DNA of 64,000 nt, taken from positions 1,669,575 to 1,733,574 of the forward strand of contig NZ_LILB01000005.1 of NCBI RefSeq assembly GCF_001274945.1, given 5' to 3'. Below are positions 53,570-61,861 of the stretch, piece by piece. The notes beneath the pieces are model-generated. The model was not told the origin of the DNA, ran no database searches, and worked only from the letters and a program-made list of their open reading frames with translations. Positions within the stretch are counted from its first letter, which is position 1. Each line of letters begins with the position of its first letter. Made by a program: the position numbers and the translations under genes. The DNA is from Viridibacillus arvi (GTDB taxonomy: Bacteria; Bacillota; Bacilli; Bacillales_A; Planococcaceae).

Positions 53570-53598
53570 ATTATAACTTTTATTTAAATATTTTCCAA
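53570..53598 (-). promoter_or_regulatory. sigma-A-type promoter of the lan operon
   Basis: On the minus strand TTGGAA (53598-53593) and TATAAT (53575-53570) are separated by exactly 17 bp. The predicted start is about 45 nt before the lanA ATG. The near-consensus sequence suggests constitutive or repressor-controlled transcription. Confidence 0.72.
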
Positions 53599-53757
53599 TA
53601 TAAATTCAGAATATTTATACTTTTTAATCATTTGTACCTATAAGTAAATTATTACATTGTATAATCAATATATGAATAATCTCTCAAATAATAAAATTAA
53701 AATGGATTAATTAATTGAAGCAAAGCACTTGGCTGCTATGGCGCTTTTTTATATAAT

Positions 53758-54897
53758 CTACTCGTATTGAGAAACTTCCTTTTGATACATAATCACATTT
53801 GGCAAAGTAACCTTCACTAACGTACCATTTTGTCCAGAAATCTCTAGGTCACCATTTACAAACTCGACTCTTTCCTTCATACCATTCAAACCGTTACTCG
53901 ATGGTTTCCTATTCATATTAGAAATACCTATACCATTATCTAATACAGTCAATTGGATGACATCGGATTTTTGTATAATGATAATTTTACATTCAGTCGC
54001 TTTGCTATGTCTTACAACGTTATTAACAGCCTCTTTCAAACACATACTTAATGTATTTCCAGTAATTGCAGGAATATGATCGAATTCCGAATTACCTTCA
54101 ATAATCATTTTTATATCTGCTGCTGTTAAAATTTTTTCTACATGTTGTAGTTCATCCTGTAATTTCACAGCCTTCATATTCGACACCATTTCCCGCACTT
54201 CTTTTAATGCAATGCTAGCTGTTTGACGAATATCGCGAAGCTCTTCTATTGCAGCATCTTGATCTTTTTTTACTAAACGAATAGCTAAATCACTCTTCAA
54301 ACCAACCATTGAAAGCTTTTGCCCTAGAGTATCGTGTAAATCTCTAGCAATTCGTTGGCGTTCTTCATAAACACTAAGTTCAGAAATACGCTCATTAGCA
54401 GTTGCTAATTGTCCTTGTAATTTATCACGTTTGTTCGTGCTATAAATATAAAAGGGCCCTAAAATCACACCAAATACGACAATAACGATAAAAGGAATCT
54501 CTTTAATAAATAGCTCTGTCTCGATAAAGAAACCACCTATAATTGAACCAACAGTCATTGCAATATGGAGTCCATACATAATATAAAACCCAACAGTATG
54601 GCGAATTCGGCCAATAAAGAAAGCAGTGAAAAAGGCAAAATAAATGTAGCCAAAAAGAACTGTCATCACTGCATTTATAACCATCTCTAAGGAAATGCAC
54701 ACATAAACCAGAGCATTATTAGTACTATAAGAAAAACGAAAACAAATGATATATACAATCAAAATAGCGACTGCAATAGATACAATTAGTGTAGATTTTG
54801 TACGAAAAACGAAGTAAAGAGGGACTAAACAGAAAAGAACCCAAGTCGAAATACTAAGCAATGGATTTTTCGGAAAAATACTATACCAATTCGACAT
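53758..54897 (-). CDS. DesK/NarL-type sensor histidine kinase (orphan)
   Basis: A 379-residue HPK7-type kinase. Five or so N-terminal helices (to about residue 150) precede a coiled linker (QLATANERISELSVYEERQ). The DHp box is RIARDLHDTLGQKLSMVGLKSDLA with the phosphorylated His, and the ATPase domain has CLKEAVNNVVRHSKATE, VLDNGIGI and NGLNGMKERVE. The dimerisation box and helical sensor match Bacillus DesK, which senses membrane fluidity. The partner response regulator normally follows directly, but here the next gene downstream is lanA. Whether it controls the lan operon through another regulator is unknown. Confidence 0.85.
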   Translation of the reverse strand: MSNWYSIFPKNPLLSISTWVLFCLVPLYFVFRTKSTLIVSIAVAILIVYIICFRFSYSTNNALVYVCISLEMVINAVMTVLFGYIYFAFFTAFFIGRIRHTVGFYIMYGLHIAMTVGSIIGGFFIETELFIKEIPFIVIVVFGVILGPFYIYSTNKRDKLQGQLATANERISELSVYEERQRIARDLHDTLGQKLSMVGLKSDLAIRLVKKDQDAAIEELRDIRQTASIALKEVREMVSNMKAVKLQDELQHVEKILTAADIKMIIEGNSEFDHIPAITGNTLSMCLKEAVNNVVRHSKATECKIIIIQKSDVIQLTVLDNGIGISNMNRKPSSNGLNGMKERVEFVNGDLEISGQNGTLVKVTLPNVIMYQKEVSQYE

Positions 54898-55224
54898 TCT
54901 GTAAATTCACCACTCTTTCTAATCTTTTATTATAACAAAATTTCCTTAAATCCAAACCGATAGCCATTTTGATTCTAGAAATCATAAAACATCACCTAAC
55001 AACCACTAGCACGCTAAAGAAATAAATTCTTTTAAATAACTAATTATACAAGTAATTATTATATGACTCTTTTTTGGAAAAGGGCTAGAGCTTTATTGTG
55101 AAGAGAATATATTTACTGTGATATTAAATTAAACATCTTCTGCACTTATAATATTGATGGATGATGGATTATTATATTTAGACGAATTAAATTCATAAAT
55201 TAATGCAAAATAATGAACACGTAG
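54898..55224. other. gap between kinase and czrA genes
   Basis: AT-rich DNA between divergent genes; I see no gene. It should contain the kinase promoter, but no clear box stands out. Confidence 0.4.
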
Positions 55225-55277
55225 TTTACAAACCACATATACTATTGTAATATCAACATATGAGCATGTGTTCATAT
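55225..55277 (+). promoter_or_regulatory. promoter and ArsR/CzrA-type operator of czrA-czcD
   Basis: TTTACA (55225-55230) and TAATAT (55248-55253) are 17 bp apart. The inverted repeat ATATGA-gcatgtgt-TCATAT (55258-55277) covers the start region, similar to the A/T-rich TGAACA...TGTTCA sites bound by Zn-sensing CzrA/SmtB proteins. Confidence 0.68.
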
Positions 55278-55300
55278 AATAATATTAGGAGGTCAATTAA

Positions 55301-55609
55301 TTGGAGCAAAGTGAACATCACTTTTTAAATGAATCTACAGTTGAAGATGTAGCAAGAACTTTCAAAGCATTAGCAGATCCTACAAGAGTGAAAATTTTAT
55401 ATTTACTCTCTCAGGAAGAATGTTCAGTTGGACATATTGCAGATGTTCTGAACATGACTCAATCTGCTGTATCCCATCAACTATCCTTTCTGAAAAATTT
55501 ACGTTTAGTGAAATCACGTCGTCAGGGTAAATCATTATTTTATAGCTATGATGACGAGCATGTTATTGGAGTACTCAAACAAGTAATTGACCACTCATTA
55601 CATGATTAG
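55301..55609 (+). CDS. czrA: ArsR/SmtB-family metal-sensing repressor (CzrA-like)
   Basis: A 102-residue winged-helix repressor. [86 protein letters not shown] matches CzrA. The alpha5 metal site is visible as DEHV...(I)DHSLHD, and there is no Cys pair as in ArsR, so Zn/Co sensing is expected. Note that D-x-H ... H-x-x-H is the CzrA pattern. The start is TTG 55301 with TTAGGAGGT upstream. It heads an operon with czcD, 11 bp later, and should repress it until Zn or Co accumulates. Confidence 0.88.
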   Translation: MEQSEHHFLNESTVEDVARTFKALADPTRVKILYLLSQEECSVGHIADVLNMTQSAVSHQLSFLKNLRLVKSRRQGKSLFYSYDDEHVIGVLKQVIDHSLHD

Positions 55610-55620
55610 GAGGAATTTAT

Positions 55621-56529
55621 ATGCATCATCACGGACACGACCACGGGCATGATCATGGTAGAGAGGGCAATAAAAAAGGGCTCATTATGGCCCTGACAAT
55701 TACAGCAGGAATAATGATTTTAGAGTTTTTTGGAGGCTTAATTACAAATAGCTTAGCTTTACTCGCAGATTCTGGACATATGTTGAGTGATACAGCTTCT
55801 TTAATTCTAAGCTTAGTCGCGATAGGATTTGCTGCTAAAGCCGCTTCTCCAAAGAGAACATTTGGTTACCATCGATTTGAGATTTTAGCAGCCTTTTTTA
55901 ACGGTATCACTTTATTCTTAATTGCAGGTTTCATCATCTATGAAGCTTATGGAAGATTCTTTGAACCTCCAACTGTTGCTAGTGGTTCTATGATGTTAAT
56001 CGCTCTAGTTGGATTATTAGCAAACCTTATTAGCGCATGGTCTTTAATGAGTAAAGGTGACGTAAAAGATAATGTTAATCTTCGAAGTGCTTATCTTCAT
56101 GTTCTTGGAGATGCATTAGGTTCTGTCGGAGCTATCATTGCTGGTATTGTCATGTATTTCTTCGACTGGTACATTGCTGATCCGATTATTAGTGTTGTTG
56201 TTGCATTATTAATCCTAAAAGGTGCATGGGGAATTATTAAGCATACCGTTCATATTTTAATGGAGGGGACACCTGCTGCAATTGATCAACAAGAGGTAAA
56301 AAGAGCATTAGAGAGTATAGATGGTGTTATCAATGTACACGATCTCCATATCTGGACAATAACATCTGGATTACATTCTTTAAGTTCTCATTTACTAATT
56401 AAAGATGAAGAGAATGAACAAGTGATTCTTCAAAAAGCTATTCATGTAATCGAAAAAGAATTCCATATTGGACACACTACTATTCAAGTTGAAAAATCCA
56501 TGCTACAACATGGAAATATGAAAGTCTAG
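55621..56529 (+). CDS. czcD: cation diffusion facilitator CzcD
   Basis: A 302-residue zinc/cobalt/cadmium-proton antiporter. The His-rich N-terminus (HHHGHDHGHDHGRE) is followed by six helices. The metal site is built from DSGHMLSDTASLILSL in TM2 (HxxxD form) and HVLGDALGSVGAIIAG in TM5 (HxxxD). A C-terminal cytoplasmic domain follows (SIDGVINVHDLHIWTITSGLHSLSSHLLI). It exports excess Zn2+, Cd2+ or Co2+ under control of the upstream repressor. Confidence 0.92.
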   Translation: MHHHGHDHGHDHGREGNKKGLIMALTITAGIMILEFFGGLITNSLALLADSGHMLSDTASLILSLVAIGFAAKAASPKRTFGYHRFEILAAFFNGITLFLIAGFIIYEAYGRFFEPPTVASGSMMLIALVGLLANLISAWSLMSKGDVKDNVNLRSAYLHVLGDALGSVGAIIAGIVMYFFDWYIADPIISVVVALLILKGAWGIIKHTVHILMEGTPAAIDQQEVKRALESIDGVINVHDLHIWTITSGLHSLSSHLLIKDEENEQVILQKAIHVIEKEFHIGHTTIQVEKSMLQHGNMKV

Positions 56530-56659
56530 AAATGTAGAAGGTATTAAGAACTCGTTCATTTTAGAGAGGTTCTATAAAATGAATCAATTCTATCCTGTTT
56601 CCTAATGGAAAATAATTTCGTGAAAAATTATCCGAGGAATTATTTTATTTAACTTTATT

Positions 56660-56676
56660 ATACCCTCCCGTGGTAT
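56660..56676 (+). promoter_or_regulatory. CsoR-type operator upstream of the split reductase-like gene
   Basis: ATACC-ctcccgt-GGTAT, a G/C-rich-centred inverted repeat like those of CsoR, sits over a promoter-like region (TTATTA ... TATTAT) 45 bp upstream of the gene. Confidence 0.65.
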
Positions 56677-56722
56677 GGTATTATATAAATGTATAATCCA
56701 TATTATAAAAGATTAGAAGGTT

Positions 56723-57364
56723 GTGAAAATAGATATGACTCAAAATGAAAGTACAGTGAAATTAGCTGTTAATGGGGGCATTTCATTTGGTGCTAAACTA
56801 AATGCCAAACAGTTGGCTGTCATTGCTCAGTACATGAATGACGGGGATGAACTGGAATTGACAACTTTCCAGCAGCTTTACATCGATGTACTTGAAAGTA
56901 ATGTGGAATTCGTAAAAGAGAAATTTAAAGAAGTTGGCCTGTCCTGCTAACCTGTAGGAAATTTCGTCAAAAGCCTAAGAACTTGTAATTTCTGCAAAGG
57001 GTCAGAACAAGAAGGTATGCCCGTTGCCATTGAGCTAAATAAACGTATTGCAGGGAAAACAGTTCCCTTTACGCTTCGCCCAGCCTATACAGGTTGCCCC
57101 ATCGGCTGTGGTGAACCTTTAGTCAATGATATCGGCGTCATGAAAAGCAAAAATGGCTATGATTTATATATAGGAGGAAAAGCAAAAGGTTTTGATGCTC
57201 AAATTGGTACTTTACTAATGGAGCAACTTACTCCTGAAAAACTGTATGAGGTTGTAGAGAAAATCGTTGATATTTATGCTGAGAATGGTAAAAAGCGTGA
57301 ACCGCTATTTAAATTCATTAAACGCTTTGGATTAGACAATCTTAAATCGCAACTTGTTCATTAA
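56723..57364 (+). pseudogene. nitrite/sulfite reductase-like protein split by an in-frame stop
   Basis: Two frames, 56723-56950 and 57017-57364, lie in the same reading frame. Reading through the TAA at 56948-56950 gives a continuous protein of about 213 residues: ...KFKEVGLSC-stop-PVGNFVKSLRTCNFCKGSEQ and on to TLRPAYTGCPIGCGEPLVND. This is a small nitrite/sulfite reductase ferredoxin-like domain protein with four Cys (CNFC ... CPIGC) for a 4Fe-4S cluster, intact apart from one codon, probably originally Tyr. The start is GTG 56723 or ATG 56735. A CsoR-like box upstream suggests copper or sulfur regulation. Probably inactivated recently; readthrough or a sequencing error is possible. Confidence 0.78.
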
Positions 57365-57428
57365 ATATAGGAAACTTAAAATTCAAGAGTAATATATCAA
57401 TATTTATAAGTTACACTGTAATTCCACT

Positions 57429-57472
57429 TGCACACGCTTCATTTCACACTGAATGAAGCGTGTGCATTTTTT
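57429..57472 (+). terminator. Rho-independent terminator
   Basis: TGCACACGCTTCATT and AATGAAGCGTGTGCA form a perfect 15-bp stem followed by TTTTTT on the plus strand. Confidence 0.9.
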
Positions 57473-57623
57473 CTATTTAAGCTATCTCAACTATATAGAA
57501 ATTCTATACTCATTTTGCTTGATACAATGATTTATGTTCTTTACTCTTCCTCCCCCATCATTGATGTAGAATTTAAATATCTTTGTATATGAAAAGATTA
57601 ACCTTTATATTTGGATGTAAAAA

Positions 57624-57652
57624 AGAACCTGCTTACTTTTGCAACAGGTTCT
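57624..57652 (-). terminator. Rho-independent terminator of copper operon
   Basis: AGAACCTG and CAGGTTCT pair perfectly; on the minus strand the stem is followed by TTTTTTAC. It closes the copper gene set on its downstream side. Confidence 0.78.
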
Positions 57653-57658
57653 CGATTT

Positions 57659-57946
57659 TTAGTTATTAATCATTAATAATCTTTTTACTTCATCAATATT
57701 TTGTTCAAAGCCAATCATTACTGTTGGTTTGCTAGCCAGGCCAAACAAAGATTTATTTTTGAACACAAGGGTAGGAACCATTCTTGCGCCGCTTAGCTTG
57801 ATTAACTCTTTTTCCTTTGACGGTTGTTGCGTTAGATCATAATTTATATATGAAATGTTATTGTTTGCAAGGAATGCTTTCGCTTCCTGATCAAAAGGGG
57901 TTTCTCGTAAGTCGTTTTTCTGACTTAGAAATACCCCCTTTTCAAA
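57659..57946 (-). pseudogene. glutaredoxin-like protein remnant without start or cysteines
   Basis: After the stop of the anchored His-rich protein the same frame reads EFEKGVFLSQKNDLRETPFD, then QEAKAFLANNNISYINYDLT, and later the cis-Pro segment SGARMVPTLVF, a glutaredoxin/NrdH fold with TVP/MVP motif. The first strand with the CxxC active site is missing or scrambled, there is no start codon (only GTA TTT after AAAAGGGGG), and no Cys is left. I call it a decayed 3' part of a copper-linked glutaredoxin gene. Confidence 0.6.
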
Positions 57947-57949
57947 CTC

Positions 57950-58765
57950 TTATTTTACTTCGATTACAAATGGATACGCATTTACTTGTTCACCAAACTT
58001 AAATTCAGCCCACATTTTATATACACCAGGCTTAGTGAATTCTGTTTTAAAAACTGTTTGGTCATCCGAAACAGGATGTACATGAATAAAGTTCTCTGCG
58101 TTTTCATCTAAAATGACGACATGACCTAAAGCACCTAAATATGGTTCAGGTTTAGCACCTTTTAAATCGAAATCTAAAGTTATTTCCTTATTTACATCAA
58201 ATTCTGTAGTCTTAAGTTCCACTGGTTGATTGTTAATCGTTTTTGTAAAATTTTTATCTACAACAAGATTATTTCCATTGTTCTTTTGATGTATTTTACC
58301 AACGTGAAATTCAATTGGTTGCACTGAATACGAAAGCCCTTTTGGTTTTATATCTACGAATGCTTTATAAGAACTATCAACTAAGTCAAACTTATTTTGA
58401 TAGATTCCTTCATTCGCTTCCTCGGGATGAAAATGATGATATTCTTCTAAGTCTGAACTAACAACGATTAAATGCATTAGCTTTTCATGAGAAACATCTA
58501 ATTCTGGTGCATTATTGTTCTTGTCTTTTAATTCTACTGTTGTGATTCCATTAGCGTAAGCTACTTTAGGGATAACTTCACTCATGTCACTTTCCTCATG
58601 ATCTGTATGTTCATTTTTACTATTATGTTGATCTGACTTTTTGCTATTATGATCGTCTGTTACTTCTGTTTTTGGGTTCATATTGGCATATACACTGTAA
58701 CCTATTATGATAATTCCTAAGTAGACAATTGCAGAAATAGCCCAAGTTGCAGTACTACGTTTCAT
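57950..58765 (-). CDS. membrane-anchored His-rich protein of copper operon (YtkA/FixH-like)
   Basis: A 271-residue protein with one N-terminal helix (TATWAISAIVYLGIIIIGYSVY), a His/Asp-rich stretch (DDHNSKKSDQHNSKNEHTDHEE) and two beta-sandwich halves. HLIVVSSDLEEYHHFHPEEA and LGHVVILDENAENFIHVHPVSDD are His-rich signatures of proteins that accompany copper ATPases; FTKPGVYKMWAEFKFG follows. It lies 14 bp after copA. It probably binds copper outside the membrane, though family function is not established. Confidence 0.76.
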   Translation of the reverse strand: MKRSTATWAISAIVYLGIIIIGYSVYANMNPKTEVTDDHNSKKSDQHNSKNEHTDHEESDMSEVIPKVAYANGITTVELKDKNNNAPELDVSHEKLMHLIVVSSDLEEYHHFHPEEANEGIYQNKFDLVDSSYKAFVDIKPKGLSYSVQPIEFHVGKIHQKNNGNNLVVDKNFTKTINNQPVELKTTEFDVNKEITLDFDLKGAKPEPYLGALGHVVILDENAENFIHVHPVSDDQTVFKTEFTKPGVYKMWAEFKFGEQVNAYPFVIEVK

Positions 58766-58779
58766 ATATATTGCCTCCT

Positions 58780-61200
58780 CTAAGCTTTTAGCTTAATACG
58801 TTGTAGTCTTAAAGCATTTAGAACAACAGAAACAGAACTAAACGCCATTGCTGCTCCGGCTAACCACGGAGCTAATAAACCGACTGCGGCTATTGGTACA
58901 CCTAAGCTGTTATATGCAAGTGCCCAAAAAAGGTTTTGTTTAATATTCAAAATGGTCTTCTTACTCATGAAAATTGCGTCGGCAATACTGTTTAAATCGC
59001 CTCGAATTAGCGTGATATCTGCCGCTTCCATTGCTACATCCGTACCTGTACCAATTGCCATCCCAATATTAGCTGTCGCTAATGCTGGAGCATCATTGAT
59101 ACCATCTCCTACCATCGCAACAATTTTCCCAGCAGCTTGAAGTTTTTTTACTTCATCTGCTTTTCCTTCTGGTAAAACTTCAGCAATGACATGCTTAATA
59201 CCAACTTGAGCCGCAATTGTTTTTGCTGTTTGAGTGTTATCTCCTGTAATCATTACTACGTCTAACCCTAATTTGTGTAAACGAGCAATAGCATCACTTG
59301 ACGTTTCTTTAATTGTATCTGCTACAGCTACTAGACCCGCGTATTGACCATCGATAGCAACTAACATAGCAGTTTTACCTTGCTTCTCTAAATTCTCCAT
59401 TTGTACTAATACATCTTGCACTTGAATGTTGTGTTTCGCCATTAGTTTACGTGTACCAATCAATAATTGTTTACCATCCACTTTAGACTGAATACCGTAA
59501 CCAGGGACTGCTTCAAATATCTCAGAAGACCCAAGTTCAATACCTTTTTCTTTAATTCCTAAAACAATTGCTTCTGCAAGTGGGTGTTCAGAGTTTTTCT
59601 CCGCCGTACCAACAAGCTTAAGGAAGTTTGCCTCATCAACACCTTGTGCTAACAAAACATCTGTTAATGATGGTTTACCATTTGTAACAGTTCCTGTTTT
59701 ATCAAGGATAATCGTATCTAAACGGTGTGTTGTTTCAAGATGTTCGCCACCCTTAAACAATATCCCAAATTCTGCTGCACGCCCGGACCCAGCCATGATT
59801 GAAGTAGGTGTCGCTAAGCCAAGTGCACATGGGCAAGCAATAACTAATACTGCGATGAATTTTTCGAGCGCTTCTGCAAAATCTCCTGGACTCACCATGA
59901 AGTACCAAACTAGGAACGTAATTATAGCTATACCTACTACAATCGGAACAAATATACCTGAAATCACATCAGCTAAACGTTGAATCGGTGCTTTTGAGCC
60001 TTGTGCCTCTTCAACAACTTTAATAATTTGCGCTAAAGCTGTATCTTTCCCAACGTTGGTTGCTTTAATTTTCAAGAAACCATTTTTATTAATCGTTGAA
60101 CCAATAACTGTATCGCCCACTGTTTTATCTACAGGAATACTTTCACCTGTTAACATAGCTTCATCAAGTGCTGATTGACCTTCCACAATTTCACCGTCAA
60201 CAGGTACTTTCTCGCCCGGTTTAATGTAGACAATATCGCCTTTTAATACTTCTTCAATAGGAATAATTATCTCTTTGCCGTCACGGAAAACAGTAGCGTT
60301 TTTCGCTTGTAGCCCCATTAATTTCTTAATAGCTTCAGAGGAACGACCTTTTGCTTTGGCTTCAAATAGCTTACCTAAAATAATTAAGGTGATAAGAACC
60401 GCACTTGTTTCATAATATAACTCCACCATATGAGCATTTGATCCAATTGACTTGATACTTAAATACAAACTATAGAAATAAGCAGCGGATGTCCCTAATG
60501 CCACAAGTACATCCATGTTTGCACTCTTATTTCTTAATGACTTATAAGCGCCAACATAAAATTGTTTACCAACAATAAATTGAACGGGTGTTGCTAGAGC
60601 GAATTGAACCCACGGATTCATCAACATATCCGGTAACCAGATGAAGCTTGTAAATTCGAAGTGACTTACCATTGCCCATAATAAAGGGATAGACAAAATA
60701 AGCGAGAAAATAAATTTCCCTTGTTGTTTTTGAATTTCCCTTTGGCGATGGTCAATATGATCACCAGCTTTTTCTTGTTTTTCTTCAAGAGAGTAACCAA
60801 GTTTTTTTATCGCCTCTTGCATTTCGGAGATATTCACTTGTTCCGAGTTATATTCCACGTGAACTGATTCTAAAGCAAAGTTAACCGTTGCTAGTTCAAC
60901 TCCGTCAAATTTGTTTAAGCGTTTTTCAACTTTATTTGCACAGGCTGCACAAGTCATCCCAGTGACATTAAAATCAACTTTTTCACTTACTACGTCATAT
61001 CCTAACGCTTTTACTTTCTCCTTAAATTTCGAAGCATCAGTTTTTTCTGAATCGTAGACAATTTGTGTTTTTTCGAGTGCAAAGTTTACATTCGCCTCTT
61101 CAACACCTTCTATTTTGGACAAACCTCTTTCAATCCTATTTGCACAGGCAGAACATGTCATACCTGTTATTTGTAGAGTCGCTTTCTTTTGACTCATCAT
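58780..61200 (-). CDS. copA: copper-exporting P1B-type ATPase CopA
   Basis: An 806-residue Cu+ exporter. Two N-terminal metal-binding domains have GMTCSACANR (about 13-22) and GMTCAACANK (about 81-90). Membrane CPC is in VIACPCALGLATPTSIM, actuator loop LTGESIPVDK, phosphorylation site LDKTGTVTNGK, HP motif SEHPLAEAI and hinge MVGDGINDAPALA. The C-terminal helices have YNSLGVPIAA and MAFSSVSVVLNALRL (MSxSS type). AAGGAG precedes the ATG. It pumps Cu+ out of the cytoplasm, receiving it from CopZ. Confidence 0.95.
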   Translation of the reverse strand: MMSQKKATLQITGMTCSACANRIERGLSKIEGVEEANVNFALEKTQIVYDSEKTDASKFKEKVKALGYDVVSEKVDFNVTGMTCAACANKVEKRLNKFDGVELATVNFALESVHVEYNSEQVNISEMQEAIKKLGYSLEEKQEKAGDHIDHRQREIQKQQGKFIFSLILSIPLLWAMVSHFEFTSFIWLPDMLMNPWVQFALATPVQFIVGKQFYVGAYKSLRNKSANMDVLVALGTSAAYFYSLYLSIKSIGSNAHMVELYYETSAVLITLIILGKLFEAKAKGRSSEAIKKLMGLQAKNATVFRDGKEIIIPIEEVLKGDIVYIKPGEKVPVDGEIVEGQSALDEAMLTGESIPVDKTVGDTVIGSTINKNGFLKIKATNVGKDTALAQIIKVVEEAQGSKAPIQRLADVISGIFVPIVVGIAIITFLVWYFMVSPGDFAEALEKFIAVLVIACPCALGLATPTSIMAGSGRAAEFGILFKGGEHLETTHRLDTIILDKTGTVTNGKPSLTDVLLAQGVDEANFLKLVGTAEKNSEHPLAEAIVLGIKEKGIELGSSEIFEAVPGYGIQSKVDGKQLLIGTRKLMAKHNIQVQDVLVQMENLEKQGKTAMLVAIDGQYAGLVAVADTIKETSSDAIARLHKLGLDVVMITGDNTQTAKTIAAQVGIKHVIAEVLPEGKADEVKKLQAAGKIVAMVGDGINDAPALATANIGMAIGTGTDVAMEAADITLIRGDLNSIADAIFMSKKTILNIKQNLFWALAYNSLGVPIAAVGLLAPWLAGAAMAFSSVSVVLNALRLQRIKLKA

Positions 61201-61248
61201 TTCTCACTCCTTACTTCACTGCAATTATAAATGCTTTGTTTTTAAAAG

Positions 61249-61274
61249 AAATCGTGCTGAACCCAGCACGATTT
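61249..61274. terminator. hairpin between copZ and copA
   Basis: AAATCGTGCTG and CAGCACGATTT pair around a 4-nt loop. On the minus strand TCTTTTAAAAAC follows; on the plus strand TTTTATT follows. It may partly terminate the operon transcript so that copZ exceeds copA. Confidence 0.6.
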
Positions 61275-61301
61275 TTTATTGGCACTTTTTCTTGATGTAG
61301 A

Positions 61302-61508
61302 TTACTCTACATCATAGCCTTGATCTTCAATTTCACCTTTAATTTCCTTTAAACTGATTACATTTGGATCTAATGATATATCTACTTTTGCTGTATCAAG
61401 ATGTACTTTTACTAATTCAACTCCATTTAACTTACCTACATTTCCTTCAATTGAATTAACACAATGTCCGCAAGACATTCCTTGTACGTTTAAAGTTACT
61501 TGTTGCAT
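61302..61508 (-). CDS. copZ: copper chaperone CopZ
   Basis: A 68-residue heavy-metal-associated domain, start MQQVTLNVQGMSCGHCVNSI with the CxxC Cu+ site and end QGYDVE. It hands Cu+ to CopA and to CsoR. It precedes copA by about 100 bp and follows a CsoR-type operator at 61556-61570. Confidence 0.94.
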   Translation of the reverse strand: MQQVTLNVQGMSCGHCVNSIEGNVGKLNGVELVKVHLDTAKVDISLDPNVISLKEIKGEIEDQGYDVE

Positions 61509-61555
61509 AAATAATTCCTCCTAATGTGTTTTCATTTACTTTAAAAATTTACTAT

Positions 61556-61570
61556 ACCCTCGTAGGGTAA
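61556..61570 (-). promoter_or_regulatory. CsoR-type operator of copZA
   Basis: TACCCT-cgt-AGGGTA, a perfect inverted repeat 48 bp upstream of the copZ ATG, matches the form of CsoR operators. CsoR bound here would repress copZ-copA and the following genes until Cu+ rises. Confidence 0.75.
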
Positions 61571-61733
61571 AATAAAACTTTTATTTATCTAACTAAAAAT
61601 ACTACAAAACTCTTTCACCTTGTTTGTACTCTTATCTATACTTCTACTGTACTAATAGCTACATGAAAAACTATTACTGTTCAAATAATTAAAGTGTTCT
61701 AAATCTGAGTTTCACTTTAAGTTTTTCTTATAA

Positions 61734-61860
61734 TCATTTTTTTATCCATCTATATTGAAAACTTGGCATTCCAGCATAATTACTATCAGTTTTCATAACT
61801 CGGCTAATTCTTTTATCTCTCCTTCCAAATCTTCGTTGGAGTTTAAGTACTCCCTACAAA
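61734..61860 (-). pseudogene. frameshifted fragment behind a CsoR-type promoter
   Basis: Read on the minus strand after the promoter at 61863-61891, codons give VCREYLNSNEDLEGEIKELAE then L-stop; shifting one base gives MKTDSNYAGMPSFQYRWIKK and a stop (61736-61734). The joined reading looks protein-like and may be the tail of a small copper-responsive gene. I do not recognise the family. Confidence 0.35.
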
Positions 61861-61861
61861 C

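Noticed and set aside
53715..53757. Hairpin-like AAAGC ... GCTTTTTT just past the DesK-like gene
   Set aside because: The T run is on the plus strand, where no upstream gene ends, and the stem is weak; I do not call it the kinase terminator.
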